Source of the DNA: Carideicomes alvinocaridis
GTDB taxonomy: Bacteria; Pseudomonadota; Alphaproteobacteria; Rhodobacterales; Rhodobacteraceae
Assembly (NCBI GenBank): GCA_005473895.2
Contig: SRJI02000043.1
Location: 1-44,283, forward strand
Direction of reading: 5' to 3'
Length of the DNA stretch: 44,283 nucleotides
Below the pieces are notes generated by a model. It was not told the origin of the DNA. It did not search any database and was given only the letters and a program-made list of their open reading frames with translations. The translations under genes were made by a program, and so were the position numbers. This document shows, one piece after another, positions 16,888 through 26,600 of the stretch; positions within the stretch are counted from its first letter, which is position 1, and the number at the start of each line of letters is the position of its first letter.

Positions 16888-17877
16888 ATGAAGGCCCTTT
16901 CATTTGCTGCGGGACTGACGCTTGCCACCGCCATCACGGCGGGCGCGGCCTCGGCCCAGACACCCACGCTCACGGTCTACGCGCCCGATTACTTCGCCTC
17001 CGAATGGGGCCCCGGCCCGATGGTGGAGCAGGCCTTCGAAGAGCGCTGCGACTGCGACCTGGAATTCGTCCCCGGCGACCTGATGCCCCGGCTGATGCTG
17101 GAGGGCGACCAGACCCGCGCCGACGTGGTGATCGGGCTGAACACCGACGTGACGCAGCAGGCGCGCGAGTCGGGCCTTTTCGCGCCGCACGGCCAGGACC
17201 TCTCGGCGCTGGAGCTGCCGATCGACTGGACCGACGACACCTTCCTGCCCTTCGACTGGTCCTATGTCTCCTTCGTCTACGACGCGACGAAGATCGACAC
17301 GCCGCCGCAATCCTTCGAAGACCTGGTGGAGATGGACCAGAAGGTCGTGATCCAGGATCCGCGCAGCTCTGCCGCGGGGCTGGCCATGCTGCTCTGGGTG
17401 AAATCCGTCTACGGCGACGAGGCCGAGGATTACTGGCAGCGGCTGGCACCCAACATCCTGACCGTCGCGCGCGGCTGGTCGGAGGCTTACGGCCTCTTCA
17501 CCGACGGCGAGGTGCCGCTGGTACTGAGCTACACCACCTCGCCCGCCTACCATATCGAGGCCGAGGGCGACGACACCAAGAAGGCGGCGATCTTCGACGA
17601 GGGCCACTACGCCTATTTCGAACTTGCGGCCAAGGTGGCCTCCACCGACCAGCCCGAGCTGGCGGACCAGTTCATGGCCTTCATCCTGTCCGACGCGTTC
17701 CAGAGCCAGATCGCCATGACCAACTGGTCCTTCCCCTCCGCCCTGCCGCGCGAGGACTGGCCGCCGGTCTTCCGCGACCTGCCGATGCCAGAGAAGGCGA
17801 TCTTCTTCGACGAGGACGAGGCCGCCGCGCTGCGTGACGAAGCACTGGAAGAATGGCGCCGCGCGCTCTCCCGCTAG
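16888..17877 (+). CDS. thiB: thiamine ABC transporter, periplasmic substrate-binding protein
   Basis: A 329-residue periplasmic binding protein for thiamine and its phosphates. The signal peptide is MKALSFAAGLTLATAITAGAAS-AQ; mature protein starts TPTLTVYAPDYFASEWGPG, as in ThiB. Conserved blocks include FVPGDLMPRL, DVVIGLNTD, PFDWSYVSFVYD, QDPRSSAAGLAML and VLSYTTSPAYH. The ATG at 16888, after GAGGAGGATGCC, lies behind the TPP riboswitch; the longer reading would start inside the riboswitch. Its end overlaps thiP by 25 bases. Two cysteines (ERCDCD) are early in the mature protein. Confidence 0.95.
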   Translation: MKALSFAAGLTLATAITAGAASAQTPTLTVYAPDYFASEWGPGPMVEQAFEERCDCDLEFVPGDLMPRLMLEGDQTRADVVIGLNTDVTQQARESGLFAPHGQDLSALELPIDWTDDTFLPFDWSYVSFVYDATKIDTPPQSFEDLVEMDQKVVIQDPRSSAAGLAMLLWVKSVYGDEAEDYWQRLAPNILTVARGWSEAYGLFTDGEVPLVLSYTTSPAYHIEAEGDDTKKAAIFDEGHYAYFELAAKVASTDQPELADQFMAFILSDAFQSQIAMTNWSFPSALPREDWPPVFRDLPMPEKAIFFDEDEAAALRDEALEEWRRALSR

Positions 17878-19370
17878 CGGCGGCCGGGTTCGTCGGCCTC
17901 TGCATTCTCGCACCACTCACGGCCGTCATGGTCCGGGCCGGGGGCCTTTCCGCCCTCGGCCCGGCCGATTATGCCGCGCTGCGCTTCACGGTGCTGCAGG
18001 CGCTGGCCTCGGCGGCGTTCTCCGTCCTGCTGGCGGTGCCGGTGGCCCGGGCGCTGGCGCGGCGGCGCTTTCCCGGGCGCGGGACGCTGGTGACGCTGCT
18101 GGGCGCGCCCTTCATCCTGCCGGTGATCGTGGCGGTGCTGGGATTGCTCGCGGCCTTCGGGCAGAACGGGCTGGTGTCGCGCGGGCTGATGGCCGTGGGG
18201 CTGCCGCCGCTCGACGTCTACGGGATGCACGGCGTGGTGCTGGCGCATGTCTTCTTCAACCTGCCGCTCGCGACCCGGCTGATCCTGCAGGGCTGGCTGG
18301 CGATCCCGGCCGAACGGTTCCGGTTGGCCGAGTCGCTGGGTTTCGGGCCGATGACCATGCTGCGGGTGCTCGAAGCGCCGATGCTGGCGCGCGTCGCGCC
18401 CGGGGCCTTCGCGGTGATCTTCGTCATCTGCCTGTCGAGCTTTGCCGTCGCGCTGACGCTGGGCGGCGGGCCGAGCGCTACGACGGTGGAGCTGGCGATC
18501 TACCAGGCCTTCCGCTTCGATTTCGACCTCGGGCACGCGGCGATGCTGGGGCTGGTCCAGCTCGGGCTGGCGGGTGTCGCGGGGCTGGCGATCCTCGCCG
18601 TGCGGGTGCCCGGCGTGTCGGGCGCGGGGCTGGATCGCGCGGTCAGCCGGCAGGACGCACGGGGCGCCGTCGCACGGGCGGTGGACGCGGCGGCGATCGG
18701 GCTGGCCGCCGCCTTCCTGCTGCTGCCGCTGGCGATGATCCTCTCGCGGGGCGCGCTGGGGCTGGCGGAGCTGCCCGCAAGCGTTTGGCAGGCGGCGGGG
18801 CATTCGATCCTGGTCGCGCTGGCCTCCACCCTGCTTTGCGTGGCGCTGGCCTTGCCGCTGGCGGGGCGGCTGGGCGACGTGATCGGGCTGGCCGGGATCG
18901 CCGTCTCGCCGCTGGTCATCGGCACCGGGCTGTTCCTGCTGGTGCGACCCTATGCCAACCCGTTTACCCTGGCGCTGCCGGTGACGGCGCTGGTCAATGC
19001 GCTGATGTCGCTGCCCTTCGCCCTGCGCGCGCTCGGGCCGGAGGTGGCGCAGATTCGCGCCGATTACGACCGGCTGGCGCAATCGCTGGGCCTGACCGGC
19101 TGGCGCTGGTGGGCCCGGGTGGCGCTGCCGCGGCTGCGGCGGCCGCTGGGCTTTGCCGCCGGGCTGGCCGCGGCGCTGTCCATGGGCGACCTCGGGGTGA
19201 TCGCCTTGTTCGCCGACCCGGACCGGGCGACGCTTCCGTTGCAGATGTACCGCCTGATGGGCGCATACCGGATGGAGGCGGCGCATGGTGCGGCGCTGCT
19301 GCTGCTGGCGCTGTCGCTGGGACTGTTCTGGGTCTTCGATCGCGGAGGACGTGTCGATGCTGACGCTTGA
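17853..19370 (+). CDS. thiP: thiamine ABC transporter permease
   Basis: A 505-residue inner-membrane permease made of two fused BPD_transp_1 halves, about 12 helices. The two EAA loops are AESLGFGPMTMLRVLEAPML (about 165-185) and AQSLGLTGWRWWARVALPRLRRP in the second half (about 410-430). Such doubled permeases are typical of ThiP and ferric-iron importers; the riboswitch and ThiB next to it decide for thiamine. It overlaps thiB by 25 bases and thiQ by 14, giving a tight three-gene operon. High hydrophobic GC-rich codons give many shadow frames here. Confidence 0.94.
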   Translation: MAPRALPLAAAGFVGLCILAPLTAVMVRAGGLSALGPADYAALRFTVLQALASAAFSVLLAVPVARALARRRFPGRGTLVTLLGAPFILPVIVAVLGLLAAFGQNGLVSRGLMAVGLPPLDVYGMHGVVLAHVFFNLPLATRLILQGWLAIPAERFRLAESLGFGPMTMLRVLEAPMLARVAPGAFAVIFVICLSSFAVALTLGGGPSATTVELAIYQAFRFDFDLGHAAMLGLVQLGLAGVAGLAILAVRVPGVSGAGLDRAVSRQDARGAVARAVDAAAIGLAAAFLLLPLAMILSRGALGLAELPASVWQAAGHSILVALASTLLCVALALPLAGRLGDVIGLAGIAVSPLVIGTGLFLLVRPYANPFTLALPVTALVNALMSLPFALRALGPEVAQIRADYDRLAQSLGLTGWRWWARVALPRLRRPLGFAAGLAAALSMGDLGVIALFADPDRATLPLQMYRLMGAYRMEAAHGAALLLLALSLGLFWVFDRGGRVDADA

Positions 19371-20049
19371 GGACCTGCTCATCCGCCAGGGCGATTTCAC
19401 CCTGCGGGCCAGCATGGAGATCCAGGGCCCCGGCATCGTCGCGGTCATCGGGCCGTCCGGCGCGGGCAAGTCGACGCTGCTGGCCGCGCTGGCCGGCTTC
19501 GTCACGCCCGAGGCGGGGCGCATCCTGTGGGACGGGCGGCCGCTGACCGGCCTGCCCCCCGCGCAGCGCCCGATGGCCATGCTGTTCCAGGACAACAACC
19601 TGTTCCCCCATCTGACCGCCGCGCAGAACGTGGCGCTGGCCCTCACGCGTCGCGCCCGCCCCACCGCAGCGCAGCAGGAGGAGGTGGCGCAGGCGCTGGC
19701 GCGGGTCGGGCTGGAGGGGTTGGGCGACCGCAAGCCGGGGCGCCTGTCGGGCGGGCAGCAGGGGCGGGTGGCGCTGGCGCGGGCCAGCCTGCAACGCCGC
19801 CCGGTCCTGCTGCTGGACGAACCCTTCGCCGCGCTCGGGCCGGCGATGAAGGCGGACATGCTGGACCTCGTGGCCGAGCTGTCGGCGGCGCAGGGGATGC
19901 TGGTCCTGATGGTCAGCCACGATCCCCGCGATGCCCGCCGGGTGGCCGGCCGCACCATCCTCGTCGCCGAGGGCCGGGCCGATCCGCCGCGCGACACCTC
20001 GGCGCTGTTCGACGACCCGCCGCCGGCCCTGGCGGCCTATCTCGGCTGA
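19357..20049 (+). CDS. thiQ: thiamine ABC transporter ATP-binding protein
   Basis: A 230-residue ABC ATPase that powers ThiBP. Walker A GPSGAGKST (about 38-46), Q-loop FQDNNLFPHL, signature LSGGQQGRVALARA, Walker B VLLLDEPFAALG and H-loop VSHDPRDA are all intact. The ATG at 19357, with GGAGGAC seven bases before it, gives MLTLEDLLIRQGDF, a normal ThiQ start; a longer reading would begin inside thiP in another frame. Last gene of the riboswitch-controlled operon. Confidence 0.95.
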   Translation: MLTLEDLLIRQGDFTLRASMEIQGPGIVAVIGPSGAGKSTLLAALAGFVTPEAGRILWDGRPLTGLPPAQRPMAMLFQDNNLFPHLTAAQNVALALTRRARPTAAQQEEVAQALARVGLEGLGDRKPGRLSGGQQGRVALARASLQRRPVLLLDEPFAALGPAMKADMLDLVAELSAAQGMLVLMVSHDPRDARRVAGRTILVAEGRADPPRDTSALFDDPPPALAAYLG

Positions 20050-20143
20050 AAGCCGCCACGAATCTCCCGGCCTGACGGAACGCCGCGCCAGAAGGCCGGT
20101 TTTGTGTCTAGATGGCAGAAAAAGAGCAGATTCGAGGCAAGTC

Positions 20144-20542
20144 ATGATGAAATTCATTCTCGGCGCGGCAGCCGCCGTGGCCATCCTTGCGGCCTGTCTG
20201 CCGCGCGCCGGCGCGAGCAACGGGCCCGCCACCATTCCCGCAGCCCTGCAGGGGCGGTGGGGCATCAACGAAGCGGATTGCGACCGCTCCCGCGCCGACG
20301 CCAAGGGGCTGATGGAGGTCGGGCCGGGGACCATCCGATTCTACGAATCCCGCGGCAAGCTGCGCGACCTGATCGTCGCCGACCCGACGCGGCTGGAGGC
20401 CGATTTCGACTTCACCGGCGAAGGCCAGACCTGGGAGCGGCGCGTGATCCTCGACCTCGAGGGCGGAACGCTGACCCGGCGCGATTACGGTGATGGCGCG
20501 GAACCGACGGAGCTGGATTACCAGGCCTGCACATCCGCCTGA
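20144..20542 (+). CDS. small putative lipoprotein, function unknown
   Basis: I do not recognise a named family. The 132-residue product has a hydrophobic N-terminus (MMKFILGAAAAVAIL) ending in the lipobox LAAC, so it is probably lipidated at Cys18. The rest is soluble: IPAALQGRWGINEADCDRSRADAKG, then VGPGTIRFYESRGKL and a C-terminal Cys (YQACTSA). The LQGRWG...DC pattern with a later Cys resembles small alphaproteobacterial envelope proteins of the YMGG/lipocalin-like kind, which may form a short beta barrel. It stands alone 94 bases after thiQ and ends before a strong bidirectional terminator. Confidence 0.75.
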   Translation: MMKFILGAAAAVAILAACLPRAGASNGPATIPAALQGRWGINEADCDRSRADAKGLMEVGPGTIRFYESRGKLRDLIVADPTRLEADFDFTGEGQTWERRVILDLEGGTLTRRDYGDGAEPTELDYQACTSA

Positions 20543-20562
20543 TCCCGCCTGCTCCACAATGA

Positions 20563-20589
20563 AAAAGCCCGCCGGACCGGCGGGCTTTT
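20563..20589. terminator. bidirectional intrinsic terminator
   Basis: AAAAGCCCGCCGG (20563-20575) and CCGGCGGGCTTTT (20577-20589) are perfectly complementary around one base, with the A-run on the left and T-run on the right. It can end transcription of the lipoprotein gene on the plus strand and of petABC on the minus strand. Confidence 0.9.
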
Positions 20590-20621
20590 ATTGTTGGTCG
20601 CTATGGCATTCGGACCGCGGC

Positions 20622-21416
20622 TCAGGCCGGGGTCTTCTTGCCTTTGAGCGGCGCCCAGATGCGCTTGTTCGTGAGGTACAGCAGCACCGACAGCACGACG
20701 AGGAAGAGGACACCGACGAAGCCCACGGACTTGCGCGCCATCATCTTCGGCTCGGCCGCCCACATCAGGAAGGCCGAGACGTCCTTGGCCATCTGCTCCA
20801 CGCTGGCCTCGGTGCCGTCCTGGTATTCCACCTGGCCCTCGGCCAGCGGCGGCGGCATGCCGATATAGCCGCTCGGGAAGGCGTGGTTCTCGTAAAGCAC
20901 CGTGCCCGCCTGCTCCAGCTCCTCGCCGGTATAGCCGGTGAGGATCGAGGCGATGTATTCCGGGCCACCCATGCCATAGATGATCTGGTTGATCCCGGTG
21001 CCGTGCGGCCCGTGGAAGCCGGCGCGCGACTTCGCCATCAGCGACAGGTCGGGGGCGCCCACCGAATCGTTCGCCGGGAAGTGGTCGGTCGGCGTGGCGG
21101 CGCGGAAATCATCCTCTTCCGCGTCGAAGACCTGGAAGTTCTGCTGTGCATAGGCCCGCACCTGGTCCTCGGGCAGGCCGGGGCCGCCCTCGTCGCTCAG
21201 GGTGCGCAGGGGCACGTATTGCAGGCCGTGGCAGCTGGAGCAGATCTCGGTGTAGACCTGCAGACCGCGTTGCAGCTGCATCTGGTCATAGGAGCCGAAG
21301 GGCCCTTCGAAGGAGAAGTCGAAATCCTCGACATGGCCTTCCTCACCGGCGGCAAAGGCGCCGCCGGCAGCAAGGGTCAGGGCCGTCGCGGCCGTGAGGG
21401 CGAGTTTCTTGAACAT
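20622..21416 (-). CDS. petC: cytochrome c1 of the bc1 complex
   Basis: A 264-residue cytochrome c1 precursor, which passes electrons from the Rieske protein to soluble cytochrome c. Signal peptide to about residue 22 (GGAFA), haem attachment CSSCH at 59-63, candidate Met axial ligand M187 in [32 protein letters not shown] in the conserved middle (two blocks), and a single C-terminal membrane anchor ([16 protein letters not shown]) followed by a basic tail. Third gene of petABC, 15 bases after petB. Confidence 0.97.
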   Translation of the reverse strand: MFKKLALTAATALTLAAGGAFAAGEEGHVEDFDFSFEGPFGSYDQMQLQRGLQVYTEICSSCHGLQYVPLRTLSDEGGPGLPEDQVRAYAQQNFQVFDAEEDDFRAATPTDHFPANDSVGAPDLSLMAKSRAGFHGPHGTGINQIIYGMGGPEYIASILTGYTGEELEQAGTVLYENHAFPSGYIGMPPPLAEGQVEYQDGTEASVEQMAKDVSAFLMWAAEPKMMARKSVGFVGVLFLVVLSVLLYLTNKRIWAPLKGKKTPA

Positions 21417-21431
21417 GTTCCCTGTCCTTCC

Positions 21432-22775
21432 TTACTCGGCCGGGGTGCCGACGGTCTTGGTGCCGCCCGTCTTCGGGGCGTAATGCTCGTCGAAGTCCTG
21501 CTCGATCGTCTCGGGCTGGGGCAGCGGTTTCTCGATGACGCCGAGGATCGGCAGGATCACCAGGAAATAGGCGAACCAGTAGGTGGCCCCGATCAGCGAG
21601 AAGGTCGCGTAGGGTTCCGCCGCAGGCTGGGAGCCGAGCCACATCAGGAAGATGAAGTCGAGCACCAGCAGCCAGAACCACCACTTGAACATCGGCCGGT
21701 AGCGGCCCGAGCGCACCGAGGAGGTGTCGAGCCAGGGCACCAGCGCCATCACCAGGATCGCGCCGAACATGGCCAGCACGCCGAAGAACTTCGCGGTGAC
21801 GATGCCGCCGGTGATCCAGTTGAGCGCGATGACGACCCAGACCTCGGAGGTGAAGGCCCGCAGGATCGCGTAGAACGGCAGGTAATACCATTCGGGCACG
21901 ATGTGCGACGGCGTCGCCAGCGGGTTGGCCTCGATGTAGTTGTCGGGGTGGCCCAGGTAGTTCGGCATGAAGCCGACGATGGCAAAGAAGATCGCCAGGA
22001 TCACCGCAAGCGCGAGGAAATCCTTGATGATGTAATAGGGCCAGAAGGGCACCGTGTCCTTGTCGGCCTCGGCCTTGGACCCGCGGCGAACCTCAACACC
22101 CGTGGGGTTGTTGTTGCCGGTGGTGTGGAAGGCCCAGATATGCACGATCACCAGCCCCGCGATGACGAAGGGCAGCAGGTAGTGCAGCGAAAAGAAGCGG
22201 TTCAGCGTGGCGTTGTCCACGGCGGGCCCGCCCAGCAGCCAGGTCTGCAGCGACTCGCCCACGAAGGGGATGGCGCCGAAGAGCCCGGTGATCACCGTCG
22301 CGCCCCAGAAGGACATCTGACCCCAGGGCAGCACGTAGCCGAGGAAGCCAGTGGCCATCATGCAGAGATAGATCAGCATGCCGATGATCCACGTGATCTC
22401 GCGCGGGGCCTTGTAGGAGCCGTAGTAGAGACCGCGGAAGATGTGCGCGTAGACCGCCACGAAGAACAGCGAGGCGCCGTTGGCGTGCAGGTAGCGCAGC
22501 ATGTAGCCGCCGTTCACGTCGCGCATGATGTGCTCGATCGAGGCGAAGGCCATGTCGACATGCGGGGTGTAGTGCATCACCAGGACGATGCCGGTGACGA
22601 TCTGGAGACCCAGGCAGAAGGCCAGCACGATGCCCCAGATCCACATCCAGTTCAGGTTCTTGGGCGTGGGGATCATGATGGTGTTGTAGAGCAGCCCGAT
22701 CACGGGCAGGCGGCTCTCGACCCACTTCTCGCCGCGGGTCTTGGGTTCGTAATGGTCGTGGGGAATACCGGACAT
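21432..22775 (-). CDS. petB: cytochrome b of the bc1 complex
   Basis: A 447-residue cytochrome b with eight membrane helices carrying both b haems and the quinone sites. Reading from the ATG at 22775, the haem ligands are H97 and H198, H111 and H212, and the Qo motif PEWY is 294-297, the same numbers as in Rhodobacter, which confirms the start. The C-terminus ends in a soluble tail rich in acidic residues and TGGTKTVG. A longer frame upstream overlaps the Rieske gene and is not coding. It lies 10 bases after petA. Confidence 0.98.
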   Translation of the reverse strand: MSGIPHDHYEPKTRGEKWVESRLPVIGLLYNTIMIPTPKNLNWMWIWGIVLAFCLGLQIVTGIVLVMHYTPHVDMAFASIEHIMRDVNGGYMLRYLHANGASLFFVAVYAHIFRGLYYGSYKAPREITWIIGMLIYLCMMATGFLGYVLPWGQMSFWGATVITGLFGAIPFVGESLQTWLLGGPAVDNATLNRFFSLHYLLPFVIAGLVIVHIWAFHTTGNNNPTGVEVRRGSKAEADKDTVPFWPYYIIKDFLALAVILAIFFAIVGFMPNYLGHPDNYIEANPLATPSHIVPEWYYLPFYAILRAFTSEVWVVIALNWITGGIVTAKFFGVLAMFGAILVMALVPWLDTSSVRSGRYRPMFKWWFWLLVLDFIFLMWLGSQPAAEPYATFSLIGATYWFAYFLVILPILGVIEKPLPQPETIEQDFDEHYAPKTGGTKTVGTPAE

Positions 22776-22785
22776 AGCGCGCTCC

Positions 22786-23346
22786 TTAACCCAGGACGAT
22801 GGTGGATTCGTCCGCGAACTCGGCGACCGGAACCGGCAGGTTCTCGGGCGCGGGGCCTTTGCGGATGCGGCCGGCAGTGTCGTAATGCGAGCCATGGCAG
22901 GGGCAGAACCACCCGTCGAAATCGCCGGCCTCGCCCAGCGGGACGCAGCCCAGATGGGTGCAGACGCCCATCATCACCAGCCAGGCGCCGGTATCGTCCA
23001 GCGCGCGATTCTCGTCGGTCGCCAGCGCCTCGCCCTTCAGGTTGGCGTTCCGCGCGACCGGGTCCACCAGGTCGGAGAGCGGCACCTCGCGGGCCTCCTC
23101 GATCTCCTTCTCGGTGCGGTAGCGGATGAAGACGGGCTTGCCGAGCCACTTGACGGTCAGCTGCGTGCCTTCGGCGACGCCGCTGACATCGACGCGGATC
23201 GAGCTGAGCGCGCGCACATCGGCGGAGGGATTCATCTGGTTGACCAGCGGCCAGACGGCGGCACCTGCGGTCACCGCCGCGGCCCCGGCGGTGGCATAAT
23301 AGAGGAAGTCCCTCCGGGTGCCTTCGTGATCTTCTGCGTGGGACAC
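22786..23346 (-). CDS. petA: Rieske iron-sulfur subunit of the bc1 complex
   Basis: A 186-residue ubiquinol-cytochrome c reductase Rieske protein. The N-terminus has a twin-arginine signal-anchor, [16 protein letters not shown], and the flexible hinge follows it. Cluster ligands are C129 and H131 (CTHLGC) and C148 and H151 (CPCHGS), with the disulfide pair C134/C150. I place the start at GTG 23346: GGAGAA lies nine bases upstream and the protein then begins [13 protein letters not shown], as in Rhodobacter. The next upstream ATG would add 21 residues with no match to the family. Confidence 0.95.
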   Translation of the reverse strand: MSHAEDHEGTRRDFLYYATAGAAAVTAGAAVWPLVNQMNPSADVRALSSIRVDVSGVAEGTQLTVKWLGKPVFIRYRTEKEIEEAREVPLSDLVDPVARNANLKGEALATDENRALDDTGAWLVMMGVCTHLGCVPLGEAGDFDGWFCPCHGSHYDTAGRIRKGPAPENLPVPVAEFADESTIVLG

Positions 23347-23435
23347 GAGGTGTTCTCCATTTTCCTTGGCGGCCGGTTTGATGGCCGCATGCGATCCGGC
23401 AGGCCGCACGCCGGGTGCCGCCTCGTCCGGGGGCT

Positions 23436-23464
23436 ATTTAACCGGGCAAAAACGGCCAGTCCAG
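23436..23464 (-). promoter_or_regulatory. candidate promoter of petABC
   Basis: On the minus strand, CTGGAC (23464-23459), 17 bases and TTAAAT (23441-23436); this TTAAATAG stretch is the only AT-rich patch in the 259-base gap. Start would fall near 23429, about 83 bases before the petA GTG. Hexamer matches are modest. Confidence 0.35.
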
Positions 23465-23605
23465 CGGACAATGGCGCGCATCCCGTGCCGGGGCCATGTG
23501 TCGCGGTTGCCGACTGGCCTGCGGCGCCCTATTGAACTACATGAAAGGGATGTCCGTGTCGCCCCCGTGCGCCGGGTGTCCGGTAGACGGCTTCAGGAGC
23601 CATTG

Positions 23606-24262
23606 ATGCTGAAAGCAATTGTTTCGTCCGCCCTTCTGGGCGCTGCGCTGTTCGCCACCCCCGCCGCGGCGGAATTCGCGCTGGACGTCTATACCGGCTA
23701 CCAGACGTCGCCGCACAGCCGCGTCTCGGGCGACCATCCCGACGGCGGCACCTACGACGCCCTCATCGGCTGGGAGGGGCGCAGCTTCGAGATGCCGCCC
23801 TATTACGGTCTGCGCGGCACCTGGTGGCGCGACGACACGCTGGGCTACGCGCTGGAATACACCCATGCCAAGGTCTACGCCCCCGACGGCGAGAAGGCCG
23901 CGATCGGCTTCGACCGGATGGAGCTGACCGACGGGCTGAACCTGCTGACCTTCAACGTGATGCGCCGCTGGCCGAACCAGTGGGGCAAGCTGACGCCGTA
24001 TGTCGGCGGCGGGCTCGGCGTGGCCTTCCCGCATGTGGACGTGACCTCGGCCGGGGGCGAGCGCACCTTCGGCTACCAGCTCACCGGTCCCGCGGCGCGA
24101 CTGATCGCCGGCGCCAGCTACGAGATCAGCGACCGCTTCTCGGTCTTCGGCGAGTACCAGTTCACCGCTTCGCAGAACAACGCGGACCTCGAGGGCGGCG
24201 GCTCGATGGAGACACGGATCTTCACCAACGCCCTGAACGTGGGCGTCGGCTTCTCCTTCTGA
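23606..24262 (+). CDS. outer-membrane beta-barrel protein (possible lipid A oxidase-like)
   Basis: A 218-residue protein with a signal peptide ([20 protein letters not shown]) and then alternating amphipathic strands ending in a C-terminal Phe (GVGFSF), the mark of an outer-membrane barrel assembled by BAM. Strands include [54 protein letters not shown], and [15 protein letters not shown]: about eight. Related Rhodobacterales proteins carry the label lipid A oxidase after rhizobial LpxQ; I recall that label but see no catalytic motif that proves it, so an OmpW/OmpX-like structural role is equally possible. CAGGAGC precedes the ATG. A small CGGCG-TTTT-CGCCG hairpin follows the stop. Confidence 0.8.
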   Translation: MLKAIVSSALLGAALFATPAAAEFALDVYTGYQTSPHSRVSGDHPDGGTYDALIGWEGRSFEMPPYYGLRGTWWRDDTLGYALEYTHAKVYAPDGEKAAIGFDRMELTDGLNLLTFNVMRRWPNQWGKLTPYVGGGLGVAFPHVDVTSAGGERTFGYQLTGPAARLIAGASYEISDRFSVFGEYQFTASQNNADLEGGGSMETRIFTNALNVGVGFSF

Positions 24263-24308
24263 GATCCGGCGTTTTCGCCGCTCCGCCGGGCGCGGGGCGG
24301 CAGACCGG

Positions 24309-24518
24309 TCAGGCCTCGGCCGGGACGGGCAGCATGCAAAGCCGTTCGCCCCGCGCGGCGGACCGCACGAGCGTCCCCTCGCCCGTCTCGTCCAGCTTGT
24401 AGCCATGGCCCAGCAGCCGGTGCTTCCACTCCCGGTCAGACAGGGACATCGCCCGTTCGCGCATCACCACGGCAAAGACTTCGGCGGCCTGCGCCATGTC
24501 GGTCGGTTGGTAACCCAT
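24309..24518 (-). CDS. small conserved-looking protein, unknown function
   Basis: A 69-residue soluble protein, MGYQPTDMAQAAEVFAVVMRERAMSLSDREW in outline, predicted to be mostly helical in the first half with a short basic strand region after (HRLLGHGYKLDETGEGTLV). I do not recognise a family. Support for coding: GGGAGAGAG upstream of the ATG, a convergent position after the barrel gene that no other frame explains, and codon use like its neighbours. It could start only here; no other ATG fits. Confidence 0.65.
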   Translation of the reverse strand: MGYQPTDMAQAAEVFAVVMRERAMSLSDREWKHRLLGHGYKLDETGEGTLVRSAARGERLCMLPVPAEA

Positions 24519-24674
24519 GATTTCTCTCTCCCGAAACAGAACTCGTCACATGAGCCGGGATAGAGGGGCCATGCGGCGGGAATTGTCCGGAAATTGGAAA
24601 AGATCTGGGCGAGGCCCGCAAACTGTTCCGAATTCGAAACGAATGCGAGACGGCCAGAGCCTCAGCCTCGGTGC

Positions 24675-25862
24675 TCAGCCCTCGGCCTGGATCTCCGCCT
24701 CGATCTGCTTGCGGGACTTGCGCGCCCGTTCCGTCGCCGACTTGAGCTGCCCGCAGGCGGCCATGATGTCCTCGCCCCGCGGGGTGCGGATCGGCGAGGC
24801 ATAGCCCGCCTTGTAGATGATGTCGGCAAAGGCCCGGATGCGCGCCTCGTCCGAGCGCTGGTAAGGCGAGCCGGGCCATTCGTTGAAGGGAATCAGGTTG
24901 ATCTTGGCCGGGATGCCCGAGATCAGCTTGACCAGCCGCCGGGCGTCGGCGTCGCTGTCGTTCACGTCCTTCAGCATCACGTATTCGAAGGTGATCCGCT
25001 CGGAATTCGACAGCCGCGGATATTCCTTGAGCGCGCCCAGCAGCGTCTCGATGTTCCAGCGCTTGTTGATCGGTACCAGCTTGTCGCGCACCTCGTTGGT
25101 GGTGGCGTGGAAGCTGACCGCCAGCAGGCAGCCGATCTCTTCGGCACAGCGCGCGATCTCGGGCACCACGCCCGAGGTCGACAGCGTGATCCGCCGGCGC
25201 GAGAGCGAAATCCCCTCGCCGTCCATGGCGATCTTCATCGCGTCGCGCACGTTGTCGAAATTGTAGAGCGGCTCGCCCATGCCCATCAGAACGATGTTCG
25301 ACAGCAGCCGCGTCTCGTTCTTGGGCGCGCGGCCGGGTTCGGGCCATTCGCCGAGGTCGTCGCGGGCCACCATGATCTGGCCCACGATCTCGGCGGCGGT
25401 CAGGTTGCGCACCAGCTTCTGGGTGCCGGTATGGCAGAACGAACAGGTCAGCGTGCAGCCCACCTGGGACGAGACGCAGAGCGTGCCGCGCCCCTCTTCG
25501 GGGATGTAGACCACCTCCACCTCGTGGCCGCCGGCGATGCGGACAAGGTACTTGCGCGTGCCGTCATTGCTGACCAGCCGGCTGACCACCTCGGGCACGG
25601 CGATGGTGAAATGCGTCTCGAGTTCGGCCCGGTAGGCCTTGGAGAGGTTGGTCATCTCCTCGAACGACCGCACGCCCTTCTGGTAGATCCACTGCCAGAT
25701 CTGGCCCACGCGCATCTTCGCCTGCTTCTCCGGCGTGCCATGGGCGATCAGCGCGTCGCGCAGACCGTCACGGGTGAGGCCGACAAGGTTCACCTTGCCC
25801 CCCTCCGGCGCTTTCCGGGGCAGGGTCATGACATCCTGGGTGATCGGCGTCTCGGCGGTCAT
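24675..25862 (-). CDS. rlmN: 23S rRNA (adenine2503-C2)/tRNA methyltransferase
   Basis: A 395-residue radical-SAM methyltransferase that methylates A2503 of 23S rRNA and A37 of some tRNAs. The cluster motif CxxxCxxC is C136-C140-C143 (CTLTCSFC), with [25 protein letters not shown] and the methyl-carrying Cys370 in DIMAACGQL near the C-terminus. The ATG at 25862 has AGAGG nine bases upstream and gives [12 protein letters not shown], the usual start in this order; an ATG three codons earlier is too close to that SD. It has a moderately long N-terminus, as in other alphaproteobacteria. Confidence 0.97.
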   Translation of the reverse strand: MTAETPITQDVMTLPRKAPEGGKVNLVGLTRDGLRDALIAHGTPEKQAKMRVGQIWQWIYQKGVRSFEEMTNLSKAYRAELETHFTIAVPEVVSRLVSNDGTRKYLVRIAGGHEVEVVYIPEEGRGTLCVSSQVGCTLTCSFCHTGTQKLVRNLTAAEIVGQIMVARDDLGEWPEPGRAPKNETRLLSNIVLMGMGEPLYNFDNVRDAMKIAMDGEGISLSRRRITLSTSGVVPEIARCAEEIGCLLAVSFHATTNEVRDKLVPINKRWNIETLLGALKEYPRLSNSERITFEYVMLKDVNDSDADARRLVKLISGIPAKINLIPFNEWPGSPYQRSDEARIRAFADIIYKAGYASPIRTPRGEDIMAACGQLKSATERARKSRKQIEAEIQAEG

Positions 25863-25903
25863 GGGACTCATCCTCTGGCAGAAGGCGGTTCACATACAGC
25901 AAA

Positions 25904-25927
25904 ACGCCCCCGAAACAAAGGGGGCGT
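25904..25927 (-). terminator. intrinsic terminator of the IalB gene
   Basis: ACGCCCCC (25904-25911) pairs with GGGGGCGT (25920-25927) around an 8-base A-rich loop. Read on the minus strand it is followed by TTTTGCTGT, a T-run, so it terminates the transcript coming from 26547-26005 and separates it from rlmN. Confidence 0.85.
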
Positions 25928-26004
25928 GACGCAGGGCCGGTCACATCGCCGCGCGCCGCAATCGCGGGACGCGGCGGCGCCAGCCGGTTCGGACCGCGGC
26001 CGGA

Positions 26005-26547
26005 TCAGCCGCTGCAGCGCTTCTCCGCATCCTCGATGGCGGCGGTGAACCCCATGAGCGAGAAGGTATCCTTGGTCTGGGTCCCGCGCGAGGAGCGGGC
26101 GGTCAGCGTGGCATCCGACCCGCGGCGCATGGCGGCGATGATCTTGGCATCGTCCTCCGGCGAGGCGGCCCAGGCCCATTCGCCCTCGGTGAACAGCTCG
26201 AACTCGGTGCCGCCGATATTGACGTTCACGGTGGAGCCGTCGGCGAAGGGATAGCCGCCGGTAAAGGTCACCTGCCCGGAGACATTGGCGCCCGGCCGGT
26301 AGAAGACGAAAAGCAGGATGTCGCCGCGCCGCACCGCGACCACGCGGCCGTCCTTGGTGTTCACCGTCTCCTTGGGCGAGGAGACGCCCCAGCATTCGGT
26401 GGGATTGTCCTCGACGAAGACGCTCCAGTCGGTTTCTGCCGCCACGCGGTTGGTGCTTTCCTCCTGCGCGGCCAGCCCTGTCGCGAACAGTCCAGACACG
26501 GCAAGGGCGATCCCCCCGGCCAGCGCGAGCGAAAGTCGGTTGTTCAT
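26005..26547 (-). CDS. IalB-family periplasmic protein
   Basis: A 180-residue exported protein of the invasion-associated locus B family, named after a Bartonella gene but common in free-living alphaproteobacteria, where its role is not established. Signal peptide to about residue 27 (GLFATGLAAQ). The mature part has the family pattern DWSVFVEDNPTECWGVS with a conserved Cys, RGDILLFVFYRPG, a GGYPFADGS turn, and a C-terminal Cys (KRCSG) that probably pairs with the first. It diverges from the asparaginase gene and ends in its own terminator. Confidence 0.88.
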   Translation of the reverse strand: MNNRLSLALAGGIALAVSGLFATGLAAQEESTNRVAAETDWSVFVEDNPTECWGVSSPKETVNTKDGRVVAVRRGDILLFVFYRPGANVSGQVTFTGGYPFADGSTVNVNIGGTEFELFTEGEWAWAASPEDDAKIIAAMRRGSDATLTARSSRGTQTKDTFSLMGFTAAIEDAEKRCSG

Positions 26548-26600
26548 CTCACAGCCTCCAGCTGTCCTTCAGCCTCAATAGTTCCGGCCCCGCGCGGCCC

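Noticed and set aside
20490-23129. 879-codon frame antisense to petABC
   Set aside because: Covers three well-identified bc1 genes; His/Gly/Arg-rich product typical of shadow frames.
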